This document shows, one piece after another, positions 46,365 through 55,226 of a stretch of DNA of 64,000 nt; within the stretch, counting starts at the first letter, position 1, and each line of letters opens with the position of its first letter. The position numbers and the translations under genes were made by a program. The stretch spans positions 1 to 64,000 of the forward strand of contig QCBC01000001.1 of NCBI GenBank assembly GCA_003281725.1. Direction: 5' to 3'. The stretch is from Pelagibacteraceae bacterium AG-345-O09. Its GTDB lineage: Bacteria > Pseudomonadota > Alphaproteobacteria > Pelagibacterales > Pelagibacteraceae. Under the pieces are notes generated by a model that was given only the letters and a program-made list of their open reading frames with translations, made no database searches and was not told the DNA's origin.

Positions 46365-47192
46365 TTACATAGAAGCGTCGAAACCAAACCACTTAGTAGC
46401 AATTCTACTAATGTCTCCGTTTTTTCTCGCTTTATTGATAGCGGCGTTAAACTTTTTCAAAAGTTCAGTATCATCTTTTCTAATACCAACACCAACACCG
46501 TTTCCAAATGCACCACCTGAGAAAGTTGGTCCAGTTAGAACAACTGGCTTACCAGATTTTTCTGCATAATCACTGAATGCAACAGCAGCAGCTAATGCAG
46601 CATCACATCTTCCTGATGCTAAATCTAAGTTAACTTCGTCCTGTGTTTTGTATGTTCTGACATTTACTTTTCCTACATCACCAGAGTCTAAAAAGTTTTG
46701 GTGGATTGTAGCAGTTTGTACACAAACAGTTTTACCTGCTAATGCAGCAGTAAGTGTTTTAAGAGCTTTTTTGGCTGCAGCATTTGGTTTTGTAAGATTT
46801 ATCCCAGCAGGTGTATCTAAACCTTCTAAGCTTGAACCTTTCATTACTGCTAAAGATGCAACTTCATCAGCATAACCTTGTGAAAAACTAATAGCTTTTT
46901 GTCTTTCTGCAGTTATTGACATTCCTGCCATAATCGCATCAAACTTTCTCATGATTAGAGCTGGTATCATTCCATCCCAATCTTGCTCGACTATTACACA
47001 TTGTTCCCCGATGTATCTACAAAGTGTGTAAGCTAATTCAACTTCAAATCCTATTAACTTACCTGCTTCATTTTTTGAGTTCCATGGAGGATAGGCACCC
47101 TCCGTTCCAATTTTAATTTTGTCAGCATTTACATTTCCTATAATTAGTAAAGAAAATAAAACTGAAAAAATAGTTTTCTTAAATATATTCAT
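46365..47192 (-). CDS. Amino-acid ABC transporter substrate-binding protein (LAO/octopine type)
   Basis: A 275-residue periplasmic protein. The signal peptide ends near residue 23 (NVNA). The ligand-site motifs KIGTEGAYPPWNSKNEAG and DWDGMIPALIMRKFDAIMAGMSITAERQ (in parts) are those of the lysine-arginine-ornithine / octopine-nopaline group, so a basic or guanidino amino acid is the likely ligand. A strong Shine-Dalgarno (AAAGGAGAAATAATG) precedes the start. Expected to be highly expressed. Confidence 0.92.
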   Translation of the reverse strand: MNIFKKTIFSVLFSLLIIGNVNADKIKIGTEGAYPPWNSKNEAGKLIGFEVELAYTLCRYIGEQCVIVEQDWDGMIPALIMRKFDAIMAGMSITAERQKAISFSQGYADEVASLAVMKGSSLEGLDTPAGINLTKPNAAAKKALKTLTAALAGKTVCVQTATIHQNFLDSGDVGKVNVRTYKTQDEVNLDLASGRCDAALAAAVAFSDYAEKSGKPVVLTGPTFSGGAFGNGVGVGIRKDDTELLKKFNAAINKARKNGDISRIATKWFGFDASM

Positions 47193-47252
47193 TATTTCTC
47201 CTTTAATAAAAAAATAAGTATTTCACAAAATAAAGAGGTTAAAAAGAAAAAT

Positions 47253-48293
47253 TTAGTGGTTGATTGAAGATGAAAAATTCCAAGAGCAATCAAAACTAGG
47301 TATATAAACTCTTGATAAATTAGTATTTCCAAAATGATGGTTAAATACGTTCAACCAATTTTCAACTTGAAGAGGTTTTTTATCCTGACTTCCTACCTGT
47401 GCGGTAATAACTCCTTTAGGTTTAAGTATTCTTATTAAAGAGTCCATGTTTTGAGCAGCAAGATCAATACAAAACTGATCATCATTTAAATCAACAAAAA
47501 TGTGATCATATGTATCTTCGTCAACAGTCTTTATACTTTCAAAGGCATCACCCCAAACACATTTAACAGAATTTTTTTCTGTAGCTTTATTGCTAATATT
47601 TCCCAAATGTTTATTGCATATTTCAACTACATCAGGATCAAGCTCATACCAATCAACAAAATTAAATTTTTTAGAAACACATTCTCTAGCAACACCACCA
47701 TCACCACCTCCGATGATTGCTGCTCGCTCGTTATCTTTATTTAATTTTAAACCTGCTCCAACAAAAGTTGAACTATATAAATGTTCATCAGATGCTGCTA
47801 CTTGTATTTCACCATCAATAAATAAAGACTTTCCAAATTGTTCTAATTCTAAAATTTCAATGTGTTGACCAACTTTTGATTTAAAATCTTCTAGAACTTC
47901 ATTTACAACATATGATTTTTGTAAACCAGGTGAGCTATAAATATCATAATAAAAAGATTTGGTATCTCTATTAAATTCCTTTTTTACAATTCTTTTGTGT
48001 TCAAATTCATTTTTAACAATATCGATCGCAACAGATGGACTTATTTTACCACAAGTAAAAAAATCAAAACTTATTATTCCCTTTTCAGGAAAAGTATGAA
48101 AGCTGATATGACTTTCAGCTAATAATGCTAAAATAGTAAATCCCTGAGGTTCAAATTTATACTTGGAAATATTTAAAATAGTTACATCAGCTACTTTAGC
48201 TATTTTATTTATAACTCTTTCATAGACTGAAGGATCGTACTCTTTTGTAGTACCTATTATATCTAAAGTAATATGCTCCCCAACTTTAATCAT
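47253..48293 (-). CDS. speDE: Fused S-adenosylmethionine decarboxylase / spermidine synthase (SpeD-SpeE)
   Basis: A 346-residue fusion. Residues 1 to about 115 are a class 1b SpeD domain: the self-cleavage site is AESH with Ser61 as the pyruvoyl precursor, and His66 (SFHTFPE) and Cys81 (FTCG) match the spacing of the Thermotoga enzyme (63/68/83). Residues about 120-346 are an aminopropyltransferase with GGGDGG at 195-200 and YELDPDVV. The catalytic loop is VDLNDDQ instead of the usual DSTDP, keeping both aspartates, and the usual Tyr-His-Glu after DE is DEHLYSS. The amine substrate is therefore uncertain. By-product would be methylthioadenosine, handled by the genes upstream. Confidence 0.88.
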   Translation of the reverse strand: MIKVGEHITLDIIGTTKEYDPSVYERVINKIAKVADVTILNISKYKFEPQGFTILALLAESHISFHTFPEKGIISFDFFTCGKISPSVAIDIVKNEFEHKRIVKKEFNRDTKSFYYDIYSSPGLQKSYVVNEVLEDFKSKVGQHIEILELEQFGKSLFIDGEIQVAASDEHLYSSTFVGAGLKLNKDNERAAIIGGGDGGVARECVSKKFNFVDWYELDPDVVEICNKHLGNISNKATEKNSVKCVWGDAFESIKTVDEDTYDHIFVDLNDDQFCIDLAAQNMDSLIRILKPKGVITAQVGSQDKKPLQVENWLNVFNHHFGNTNLSRVYIPSFDCSWNFSSSINH

Positions 48294-48294
48294 C

Positions 48295-48951
48295 TTACCC
48301 CTTTTTATAATTTTTAGCCTTGTCTAAAACTTTTTTCATTTCTTCAAATGAAAGTATCTTAGGTTGACCTAATTTTAAAGCAATAGTGTATTGATGACAA
48401 ATATTTTCTATCTCTTGTGCAAGTTCAAATGCATCCTCTAAATTTTTACCAAAAGCAACCTGTCCGTGATTAGACATTAAACATGCGCTTCTTTCTTGGA
48501 GTGCATTGATAACATTTTTAGAAAGCTCTTCTGTTCCAAAAGTTGCATATTCAGCGCATTTAATGTCCTCACCTCCAGCAAGAGCAATCATATAATGAAA
48601 TGGTGGTATTGTTTTTCCATGTGAAGATACAGCTGTTGCGTGTGGGGAATGAGCATGAACAATAGCTTGTGCCTCTTTTTTGTTTAAATAGATATCTCGG
48701 TGAAACCTCCATTCTGAGGAAGGTTTATTAGATGAAACTTCATTTTCTGCATCCTCATTTAAACTCATAAAAACAATATCTTCTGGTTTTAAATTTTCAT
48801 ATTTTTTTCCAGAAGGAGTAATTAGATATCCATCTTTCTCATCTTCTTTTGTTTTTATAGATATATTGCCTGACCTTAATGGTGAGAGGTTCGTAGAATT
48901 TAATTTAAGAGAATATTCAATAATTTGATTTCTTTGATCTAAATTTTTCAT
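48295..48951 (-). CDS. Class II aldolase, fuculose-1-phosphate-aldolase-like (probable methylthioribulose-1-P aldolase)
   Basis: A 218-residue zinc aldolase. The catalytic Glu lies in PSSEWRFHRD (Glu near residue 80), zinc ligands are in VHAHSPHATAVS and SNHGQVAFG, and the stretch FHYMIALAGG...CAEYATFGTEELS is very like E. coli FucA. MtnB dehydratase is in the same family, but the FucA-like active site and the mtnA/mtnP neighbours fit an Ald2-type enzyme that cleaves methylthioribulose-1-phosphate to DHAP and a methylthio-aldehyde (DHAP shunt). It overlaps mtnA by 4 bp and ends 2 bp before speDE starts. Confidence 0.8.
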   Translation of the reverse strand: MKNLDQRNQIIEYSLKLNSTNLSPLRSGNISIKTKEDEKDGYLITPSGKKYENLKPEDIVFMSLNEDAENEVSSNKPSSEWRFHRDIYLNKKEAQAIVHAHSPHATAVSSHGKTIPPFHYMIALAGGEDIKCAEYATFGTEELSKNVINALQERSACLMSNHGQVAFGKNLEDAFELAQEIENICHQYTIALKLGQPKILSFEEMKKVLDKAKNYKKG

Positions 48952-50018
48952 TTAAATAATTCTTTCAGTCCTTTTTCTGATGCTTCACAAATACCTTTTT
49001 CAGTAATCAAACCTGTTACATATTTTGCTGGAGTTACATCAAAAGCTAAATTCATTGCTTTACTTTTTTTTGGATATATTTGTACTTTTGTAATATTACC
49101 CTTTTCGTCAATACCTTCTATATGAGATAATTCCTCTGAATTTCTTTCTTCAATTGGAATATCTTTATAATCTTTTATATTCCAATCAATTGTAGAACTT
49201 GGTAGTGCAACATAAAAAGGAATTTTGTTATCATGAGCTGCTAGTGCTTTTAAATAAGTTCCAACTTTATTACAAACATCCCCATTTGCTAAAATTCTGT
49301 CAGTTCCTACAACACACATATCAACTTCACCCCTTTGCATCAAAATACCACCAGTATTATCTGCTATGATTGTATTTTTAATGCCCTCCTCATTAAGTTC
49401 ATATGAAGTCAGATTAGCTCCTTGATTTCTAGGTCTAGTTTCATCTGCCCAAACATGAACTGGTATACCTTTTTTATGAGCATGATAAATTGGAGAAGTT
49501 GCAGTTCCCCAATTTATTGTTGCAAGCCATCCTGCATTACAATGTGTTAAAATATTTACTGTATCTTTTTTTTTATTATATATTTGCTCTATAACTTTAA
49601 GACCATTTAATCCTATATTTTCACAAAATTTTATATCTTCTTCACAAATCTCTTTAGCTTCATTTTGAGCTATTTTTAAAATATTATCACTATTTACACC
49701 TGATAATTTATTTATCATTCTATCAACGGCCCACTTTAAATTGATAGCTGTTGGTCTTGAGTCAATTAAATTTTCTGCAGACGTCTTTAAAAATGACTGA
49801 TCATTATTTTCAATTATCGCTAAAACTAATCCATATGCTGCAGTTGCACCTATTAAAGGTGCGCCCCTTACTTCCATTACTTTAATTGCATTAATTGCAT
49901 CTTTAACAGTTTTTAATTCTTTTATTATAAATTTATGAGGAAGTTTTGTCTGATCAATAATTTTTACAACATTATTTTCAAACCAGATCGTTCTATATTC
50001 TTTTCCCTCTATTTTCAT
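48948..50018 (-). CDS. mtnA: Methylthioribose-1-phosphate isomerase
   Basis: A 356-residue enzyme of the eIF2B-like isomerase family that converts methylthioribose-1-phosphate to methylthioribulose-1-phosphate. The catalytic Cys is in ILTHCNAGWLAT (near residue 164) and the catalytic Asp in CVVGTDRILANGD (near 244). The motif EVRGAPLIGATAAYG is also diagnostic and separates it from translation initiation factor relatives. It overlaps mtnP by 4 bp and the aldolase gene by 4 bp. Confidence 0.94.
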   Translation of the reverse strand: MKIEGKEYRTIWFENNVVKIIDQTKLPHKFIIKELKTVKDAINAIKVMEVRGAPLIGATAAYGLVLAIIENNDQSFLKTSAENLIDSRPTAINLKWAVDRMINKLSGVNSDNILKIAQNEAKEICEEDIKFCENIGLNGLKVIEQIYNKKKDTVNILTHCNAGWLATINWGTATSPIYHAHKKGIPVHVWADETRPRNQGANLTSYELNEEGIKNTIIADNTGGILMQRGEVDMCVVGTDRILANGDVCNKVGTYLKALAAHDNKIPFYVALPSSTIDWNIKDYKDIPIEERNSEELSHIEGIDEKGNITKVQIYPKKSKAMNLAFDVTPAKYVTGLITEKGICEASEKGLKELFK

Positions 50019-50887
50019 CTTTTTAAAACACGTCCTGCAACTGTTTTTAATTTATCAATAGTTTTTTGTGTTCTTTTTTCTTGTGCAGTGATAATTGCAA
50101 CATCTAAGCAATTATTTGTTGGATCTTTAGGATCAATATGATTTTCAAAATTATCTATTAAATTTTTAATCATATTTTTAGCTTTTTCAGCATTACCTAA
50201 TAAAACTTTTATAACCTGTTGAACATCAACATTTTCATGATCAGGATGCCAACAATCATAATCTGTTACCATTGAAACTGATGCATATCTAATTTCTGCC
50301 TCTCTTGCTAATTTTGCTTCAGGCATATTTGTCATTCCAATAACATCAGCTTTCCATGATCTGTATAAATTTGACTCTGCTAATGTTGAAAATTGAGGTC
50401 CTTCCATGACAACATATGTTCCATTTCTTTGATACTCAATTTTTTCTTTTTTAATAGCCTCTTCACAGGCATTCATAAGACCATTAGATGTTGGATGAGC
50501 CATAGATACATGGGCTACTATTTCATCATCAAAGAATGTTTTTTCTCTTGCAAAAGTTCTATCAATAAACTGATTTACAATAACAAATTTACCTGGTGGT
50601 AAATCTTCTTTTAAAGATCCTACTGCAGAAACTGATACTATGTCTGTTACACCTAATTGCTTCAGGGCATCAATATTGGCTCTAAAATTTATTTTTGTAG
50701 GTGAAATAAAATGACCTCTTCCATGTCTAGGTAAAAAGTAAATTTCTTTATTATTATAATTAGTTTTTAAAATTTGATCTGAAGGTTTTCCCCATGGAGT
50801 TTTTAAATCTAAAAGTTCTCTATTTTTGAACTCTTCAACATCGTAAAGGCCACTACCACCTATAATTGCTAATTTATTTATTGTCAT
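50015..50887 (-). CDS. mtnP: S-methyl-5'-thioadenosine phosphorylase
   Basis: A 290-residue nucleoside phosphorylase that splits methylthioadenosine into adenine and methylthioribose-1-phosphate. Phosphate and ribose-site motifs are GGSGLYDVEEF, RHGRGHFISP and SAVGSLKEDLPPG. The segment VTDYDCWHPD and GMTNMPEAKLAREAEI are typical of MTAP rather than plain purine nucleoside phosphorylase. It is the first gene of the minus-strand operon and is divergent from apt across 41 bp. Confidence 0.92.
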   Translation of the reverse strand: MTINKLAIIGGSGLYDVEEFKNRELLDLKTPWGKPSDQILKTNYNNKEIYFLPRHGRGHFISPTKINFRANIDALKQLGVTDIVSVSAVGSLKEDLPPGKFVIVNQFIDRTFAREKTFFDDEIVAHVSMAHPTSNGLMNACEEAIKKEKIEYQRNGTYVVMEGPQFSTLAESNLYRSWKADVIGMTNMPEAKLAREAEIRYASVSMVTDYDCWHPDHENVDVQQVIKVLLGNAEKAKNMIKNLIDNFENHIDPKDPTNNCLDVAIITAQEKRTQKTIDKLKTVAGRVLKR

Positions 50888-50928
50888 GTTCTAAAATTAA
50901 TTTATCTATACTTTTATAAATAACTATT

Positions 50929-51456
50929 ATGAATTTAAAAGATTTTATTAGATCTATTCCAGATTACCCGAAAAAAGGTATATTATTTAGAGATATAACA
51001 ACTCTTATAAAAGATGAGAATGCATTTTCCGAAACTATTAACCAAATTGTAGAAAGGTCAAAAAAATTTGAATTTTCTAAAATAGCTGCAATTGAGTCTA
51101 GAGGTTTTGTTTTTGCATCTGCTGTTTCTTATATACTTAAAAAACCTTTTGTTATGCTGCGAAAAAAAAATAAGTTACCTGCAGATGTTCATTCAGTTGA
51201 TTTTGAGCTTGAATACGGAAAAGCAACAATAGAAGTTCACAAAGACTCTATAAGTGAAAAAGATTCTGTTTTAATAATTGATGATTTGATAGCTACAGGA
51301 GGAACAGCGGAGGCTGCAGCAAAACTTATAGAAGTTTCTAAAGGAAATGTTGCTGCTTTTATTTTTGTAATTAACTTGTTTGACTTAAATGGATCTGATA
51401 ATTTGACTAATAAAGGTTATAAAGTTGAAAATTTAATTGAATTTCCTGGACACTAA
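50929..51456 (+). CDS. apt: Adenine phosphoribosyltransferase
   Basis: A 175-residue enzyme that converts adenine and PRPP to AMP. The start motif is RSIPDYPKKGILFRDITTL, the PRPP-binding motif is VLIIDDLIATGGTAEAA (about residues 120-136), and AAIESRGFVFASAVSY is the substrate loop region. It is divergent from mtnP with only 41 bp between the start codons, which fits recovery of adenine released by MtnP. It ends 5 bp before a convergent sugar-epimerase gene. Confidence 0.95.
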   Translation: MNLKDFIRSIPDYPKKGILFRDITTLIKDENAFSETINQIVERSKKFEFSKIAAIESRGFVFASAVSYILKKPFVMLRKKNKLPADVHSVDFELEYGKATIEVHKDSISEKDSVLIIDDLIATGGTAEAAAKLIEVSKGNVAAFIFVINLFDLNGSDNLTNKGYKVENLIEFPGH

Positions 51457-51461
51457 GTAAA

Positions 51462-52337
51462 TTAAATTAGATCATGGATATAATCTTTTAATTTGATTTT
51501 ACCAAAATGTTTATAAATTTTATTTGATAAATTCATTTTTGTAAGAGCAGAAGCATATCTTTCACCTTGTCTTCTTGGTAAAAATTTTATTTTTGATTTA
51601 AAAATCTTGGCGACCTCTAATACAGAATAGCTTTTTTTACTAGCAATACTATAATGTCTACATAAATTTTTCTTCCATGCCAAATAACAAATTTCTACAG
51701 TATCACTAATGTGAGTAAATCTTCTAGTTTGTGTACCTGGCAGAACTACTGGCAAGGGTTCTTTTTTTTTATAATGATCTTCAAAAATTCCAATAACAGT
51801 AGACATCTGTCCTCGACATATTTGATGTGGCCCATATACATTATAAAAATAAATTACTTCATATTTAAAATTGAACCACTTTTTCAAATTTTCAAGTAAC
51901 TCTAAATTTTTTGCTTTTGTAAAAGCGTATGGTGATAAGTTTCTATCATTTCCTTTATTGCCTAGAGAAGCTGAGGTAGCTGAATAAATAAGTTTAACTT
52001 TATGCTTTAAGCAAAAATTAAAAACAGCATTTGTTCCAATTGAATTAGACTCAATACATTGATCCATTTTTAAAAAGCTTTGATAAATTCTTGCGAATTC
52101 CCCAAAGTGAAAAATTGTTTTTATTTTATTTGGATTTTTGACAAATTTAGAAATATTTGCTGTATTTCCTTTAATATATTTAACTCTAGAACTTCTAATA
52201 TGATTCAATTTTGTTCCAGATGTGTAGTTGTCTATACTAACGATTTTATAGCTTGTTTTTTTTAAAAGTAATTTAATTAAATTTGTTCCTACAAATCCAG
52301 CACCCCCGGTAACTAAAATTTGCTTATTATTTTTCAT
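51462..52337 (-). CDS. NAD-dependent epimerase/dehydratase (UDP-glucose 4-epimerase-like)
   Basis: A 291-residue extended SDR. The NAD motif is GGAGFVGTNLI (residues about 10-20) and the catalytic Tyr-x3-Lys is in SPYAFTKAK. It acts on a nucleotide sugar, but the product cannot be told from sequence. The minus strand orientation sets it apart from the plus-strand sugar genes, from which a 152-bp AT-rich gap separates it; it probably belongs to the same surface polysaccharide region. It is shorter than GalE (about 330). Confidence 0.8.
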   Translation of the reverse strand: MKNNKQILVTGGAGFVGTNLIKLLLKKTSYKIVSIDNYTSGTKLNHIRSSRVKYIKGNTANISKFVKNPNKIKTIFHFGEFARIYQSFLKMDQCIESNSIGTNAVFNFCLKHKVKLIYSATSASLGNKGNDRNLSPYAFTKAKNLELLENLKKWFNFKYEVIYFYNVYGPHQICRGQMSTVIGIFEDHYKKKEPLPVVLPGTQTRRFTHISDTVEICYLAWKKNLCRHYSIASKKSYSVLEVAKIFKSKIKFLPRRQGERYASALTKMNLSNKIYKHFGKIKLKDYIHDLI

Positions 52338-52489
52338 TTTATTGATTAATTTGAACTTTTACTTAATAATTTAATATCATTTATACCACTATATTTAATA
52401 AATCAGAATTAATAATATATTAAAATACATTTTCATATATATCGCCTTTATTTTGTCTAAAAATTAATTAAAAAATTAAACAAATAAAA

Positions 52490-53503
52490 ATGGAAAAAAT
52501 ATTAGTAACAGGTGGTTTGGGTTTTATAGGGAGTAATCTTATAGAGCTTCTTTTAAAAAAAAAATATTTTGTAATTAATATCGATAAAGTATCTTATTCA
52601 TCAAGCTTCTATAATATCAAAGATTTTAAAAAATTACCAAATTACAAGTTTATAAAATGTGATATTAATAATAAAAAATTAAAAGATATATTATTTAGAT
52701 TTAAACCAAAAGTTATATTTAACTTAGCAGCAGAGACACATGTTGATAGATCAATTGATAATCCATCAAACTTTATTAAAAGTAACATCTTAGGGGTTTA
52801 TAATTTACTTGAATGTTTCAAAAAATTTTCAAAAAAAAATAAATCAAAACTTATTCATATTTCAACAGATGAGGTTTATGGTGATATTTTAACAGGTAGG
52901 TCTAATGAAAATTATCCTTATAATCCTAGTTCACCTTATGCTGCATCTAAAGCTTCATCAGATCATTTAGTTTCTTCCTATGTAAAAACATACAAGATAC
53001 CAGCTATAATCACCAACTGTTCAAATAATTTTGGTCCAAAGCAGCATCCCGAAAAACTTATTCCAAAACTAATATACAATATTTTAAACAATATAAGTTT
53101 ACCCATTTATGGAAAAGGCACTAATTCCAGAGAATGGATTTTTGTGGAAGATCATTGTGATGCACTTTTAAAAATTTCAAAAATTGGTAAAATTGGAAGT
53201 TTTTATAACATTGGCTCAAATAAAAATGTTGAAAATATAAAGGTATGTAAAAATTTGATTAATATCGCAAAATCAAAAATTAAAATTGGAAAAAATGTTA
53301 AAATTAAATTTGTTAAAGATAGACCTGGGCATGATATTAGGTATGCTTTAAATAGTCAGAAAATAATTAAAGATTTAAATTGGATTCCTAAAACAACATT
53401 TAACAATGGATTAATAAAAACATTTAATTGGTATTTAAAAAATTCAAAATATTATTCATCATTTAAAAAAAAAGATATTTTAAAAAGATTAGGTTTGAAT
53501 TAA
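52490..53503 (+). CDS. rfbB: dTDP-glucose 4,6-dehydratase
   Basis: A 337-residue extended SDR that makes dTDP-4-keto-6-deoxyglucose. The NAD motif is GGLGFIGSNLI, the dehydratase Thr-Asp-Glu is in ISTDEVYGD, and the Tyr-x3-Lys is SPYAASKASSDH. The ETHVDRSIDNP and NNFGPKQHPEKLIP motifs are diagnostic for RfbB. It is the first gene of the eight-gene plus-strand sugar operon. Confidence 0.93.
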   Translation: MEKILVTGGLGFIGSNLIELLLKKKYFVINIDKVSYSSSFYNIKDFKKLPNYKFIKCDINNKKLKDILFRFKPKVIFNLAAETHVDRSIDNPSNFIKSNILGVYNLLECFKKFSKKNKSKLIHISTDEVYGDILTGRSNENYPYNPSSPYAASKASSDHLVSSYVKTYKIPAIITNCSNNFGPKQHPEKLIPKLIYNILNNISLPIYGKGTNSREWIFVEDHCDALLKISKIGKIGSFYNIGSNKNVENIKVCKNLINIAKSKIKIGKNVKIKFVKDRPGHDIRYALNSQKIIKDLNWIPKTTFNNGLIKTFNWYLKNSKYYSSFKKKDILKRLGLN

Positions 53504-53526
53504 TTAATTTTGATTAATATTAAAAA

Positions 53527-54339
53527 ATGAGTGTAACAATTATAATTGTCTCCTATAAAAGTGACTCGCGTATAGAAAAATGTTTAAAACATTTGGGAAA
53601 AAAATATAGTAAAATTATAGTAGAAACTTCCAAAGACAAAAATTTAAAGATAAATTTAGAAAAGAAATATACAAAAACTAAAGTAATTTTAAGTTCTAAT
53701 ATTGGTTATGGTTCTGCTATGAACTTAGGGGTTAAAATGTCTAAAACAAAATATGTATTTATGACAACTCCAGATATTCTTTTAAAAAATGATACTCTTT
53801 CCAATCTTTATTCGGCAGCAAAGAAATTAAAAAATAATTTTTCATTGTTATCACCAGTTGCTAAATCATATAAAAATAAATCATTAATAGAGGTTAAAAC
53901 ATGTGAAGGTTTTGCAGTTTTTGTTGAAAGAAAAACATTTATTAAGATTGGTGGTTGGGATAGTAACTTTTTTCTTTTTTATGAGGATCATGATTTGTGT
54001 AAAAGATTTAATAATACTAAAAAAAAAATTTATTTAGTTCCTGATGCTAAAGTAAAACATAAAGTAGGTGGATTTTATAAGGATGAAGTTGTTAATGAAA
54101 TTGAAATATGTAAAAATTGGCACTTTATGTGGTCAAAGTTTTATTATAACAAAAAACACAATGGATTATTGTACGCATATCTAATCACAGCACCTTTTAT
54201 GTTTAGGTCATTATTAAAATCTTTTTTTTACTTTTTTATAAATACAGATAAATTTAGAATTTATTATGCTAGGTTTTCTGGTTTGTTTAATGCTTACATT
54301 AACAAAAAATCTTGGTATAGACCCATAATTAAAAACTAA
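53527..54339 (+). CDS. Glycosyltransferase family 2
   Basis: A 270-residue GT-A-fold enzyme of the rhamnosyltransferase-like group. The N-terminal TIIIVSYKSDSRIEKCL strand-loop, the SSNIGYGSAMNLGVK motif and FFLFYEDHDLCKRF (the EDxDLC acceptor-side motif) are clear. It likely transfers the sugar made by this cluster to a lipid-linked or cell-surface glycan. Membrane association is suggested by hydrophobic/aromatic stretches near residues 220-245. Confidence 0.88.
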   Translation: MSVTIIIVSYKSDSRIEKCLKHLGKKYSKIIVETSKDKNLKINLEKKYTKTKVILSSNIGYGSAMNLGVKMSKTKYVFMTTPDILLKNDTLSNLYSAAKKLKNNFSLLSPVAKSYKNKSLIEVKTCEGFAVFVERKTFIKIGGWDSNFFLFYEDHDLCKRFNNTKKKIYLVPDAKVKHKVGGFYKDEVVNEIEICKNWHFMWSKFYYNKKHNGLLYAYLITAPFMFRSLLKSFFYFFINTDKFRIYYARFSGLFNAYINKKSWYRPIIKN

Positions 54340-54359
54340 AAAGTTTAAAAAATATTTAG

Positions 54360-55226
54360 ATGATAGATAGAGGTATTATACTAGCAGGTGGGAACGGAAC
54401 TCGACTAAGCCCATTAACGAAAGTAACGAACAAACAATTGTTACCTCTTTATGATAAACCAATAATTTATTATCCTTTATCAATTTTAATGTTGGCAGGG
54501 ATAAAAAAGATATTAATTATCACTAAACCTGATGAAACTTCTATCTATAAAAAACTTCTTGGTGATGGAAGACGTTTCGGCATTAACTTAACTTATAAAG
54601 AGCAAAACAAGCCTGAAGGTTTACCTCAAGCCTTTTTAATAGGAAAAAATTTTATTAAAAAAAATGGTGTTGCTCTTATCTTGGGTGATAATTTTTTTTA
54701 TGGACAAGGATTAGCGTTAAGACTTAGGCAAAGTTTAAAGAAAAATAGAGGTTCAACTATATTCTTATACCCTGTAAAAAATCCAACTCAATATGGTGTT
54801 GTTGAGTTAGATAAAACAAATAAAATAAAAAAAATATCCGAAAAACCAAAAAAAACTAAGTCTAATTTAGCAATAACGGGTCTTTATTTGTTTAATAGTA
54901 AGGTAGTAAAGCTCTCTGAAAAATTAAGACCTTCAAAAAGAAATGAACTTGAAATAACAGATCTCATAAAAAGTTATAAAAGAAAAAATTCACTGATAGT
55001 AGAACAAATCGGAAGAGGTGGTTCTTGGTTAGACACCGGTACAGCAAAAGATCTTTTTGACGCGTCTTTATTTGTTTCTACTATCGAAAAAAGACAAGGT
55101 CTCAAAATCGCATGTTTGGAAGAAATTGCTTTTAGAAATAAGTGGATTAAAAAAAGTTCAATTATTAAATCAATTAAATTCTATGGTAATTGTGATTATT
55201 CAAATTACCTTAAGAAATTAATTTAG
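54360..55226 (+). CDS. rfbA: Glucose-1-phosphate thymidylyltransferase
   Basis: A 288-residue nucleotidyltransferase that makes dTDP-glucose. The dTTP-binding loop is GGNGTRLSPLT (about residues 10-20), Lys in KQLLPLYDKP, and the Mg-binding region is LGDNFFYGQG. The C-terminal RGGSWLDTGTAKDLFDAS is typical of RfbA. With rfbB it sets up the dTDP-sugar pathway in this cluster. Confidence 0.95.
   Translation: MIDRGIILAGGNGTRLSPLTKVTNKQLLPLYDKPIIYYPLSILMLAGIKKILIITKPDETSIYKKLLGDGRRFGINLTYKEQNKPEGLPQAFLIGKNFIKKNGVALILGDNFFYGQGLALRLRQSLKKNRGSTIFLYPVKNPTQYGVVELDKTNKIKKISEKPKKTKSNLAITGLYLFNSKVVKLSEKLRPSKRNELEITDLIKSYKRKNSLIVEQIGRGGSWLDTGTAKDLFDASLFVSTIEKRQGLKIACLEEIAFRNKWIKKSSIIKSIKFYGNCDYSNYLKKLI

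Noticed and set aside
48295..48951. Methylthioribulose-1-phosphate dehydratase MtnB
   Set aside because: Same superfamily, but the active-site stretch is much closer to FucA and no MtnC/MtnD genes are nearby. It is not fully excluded.
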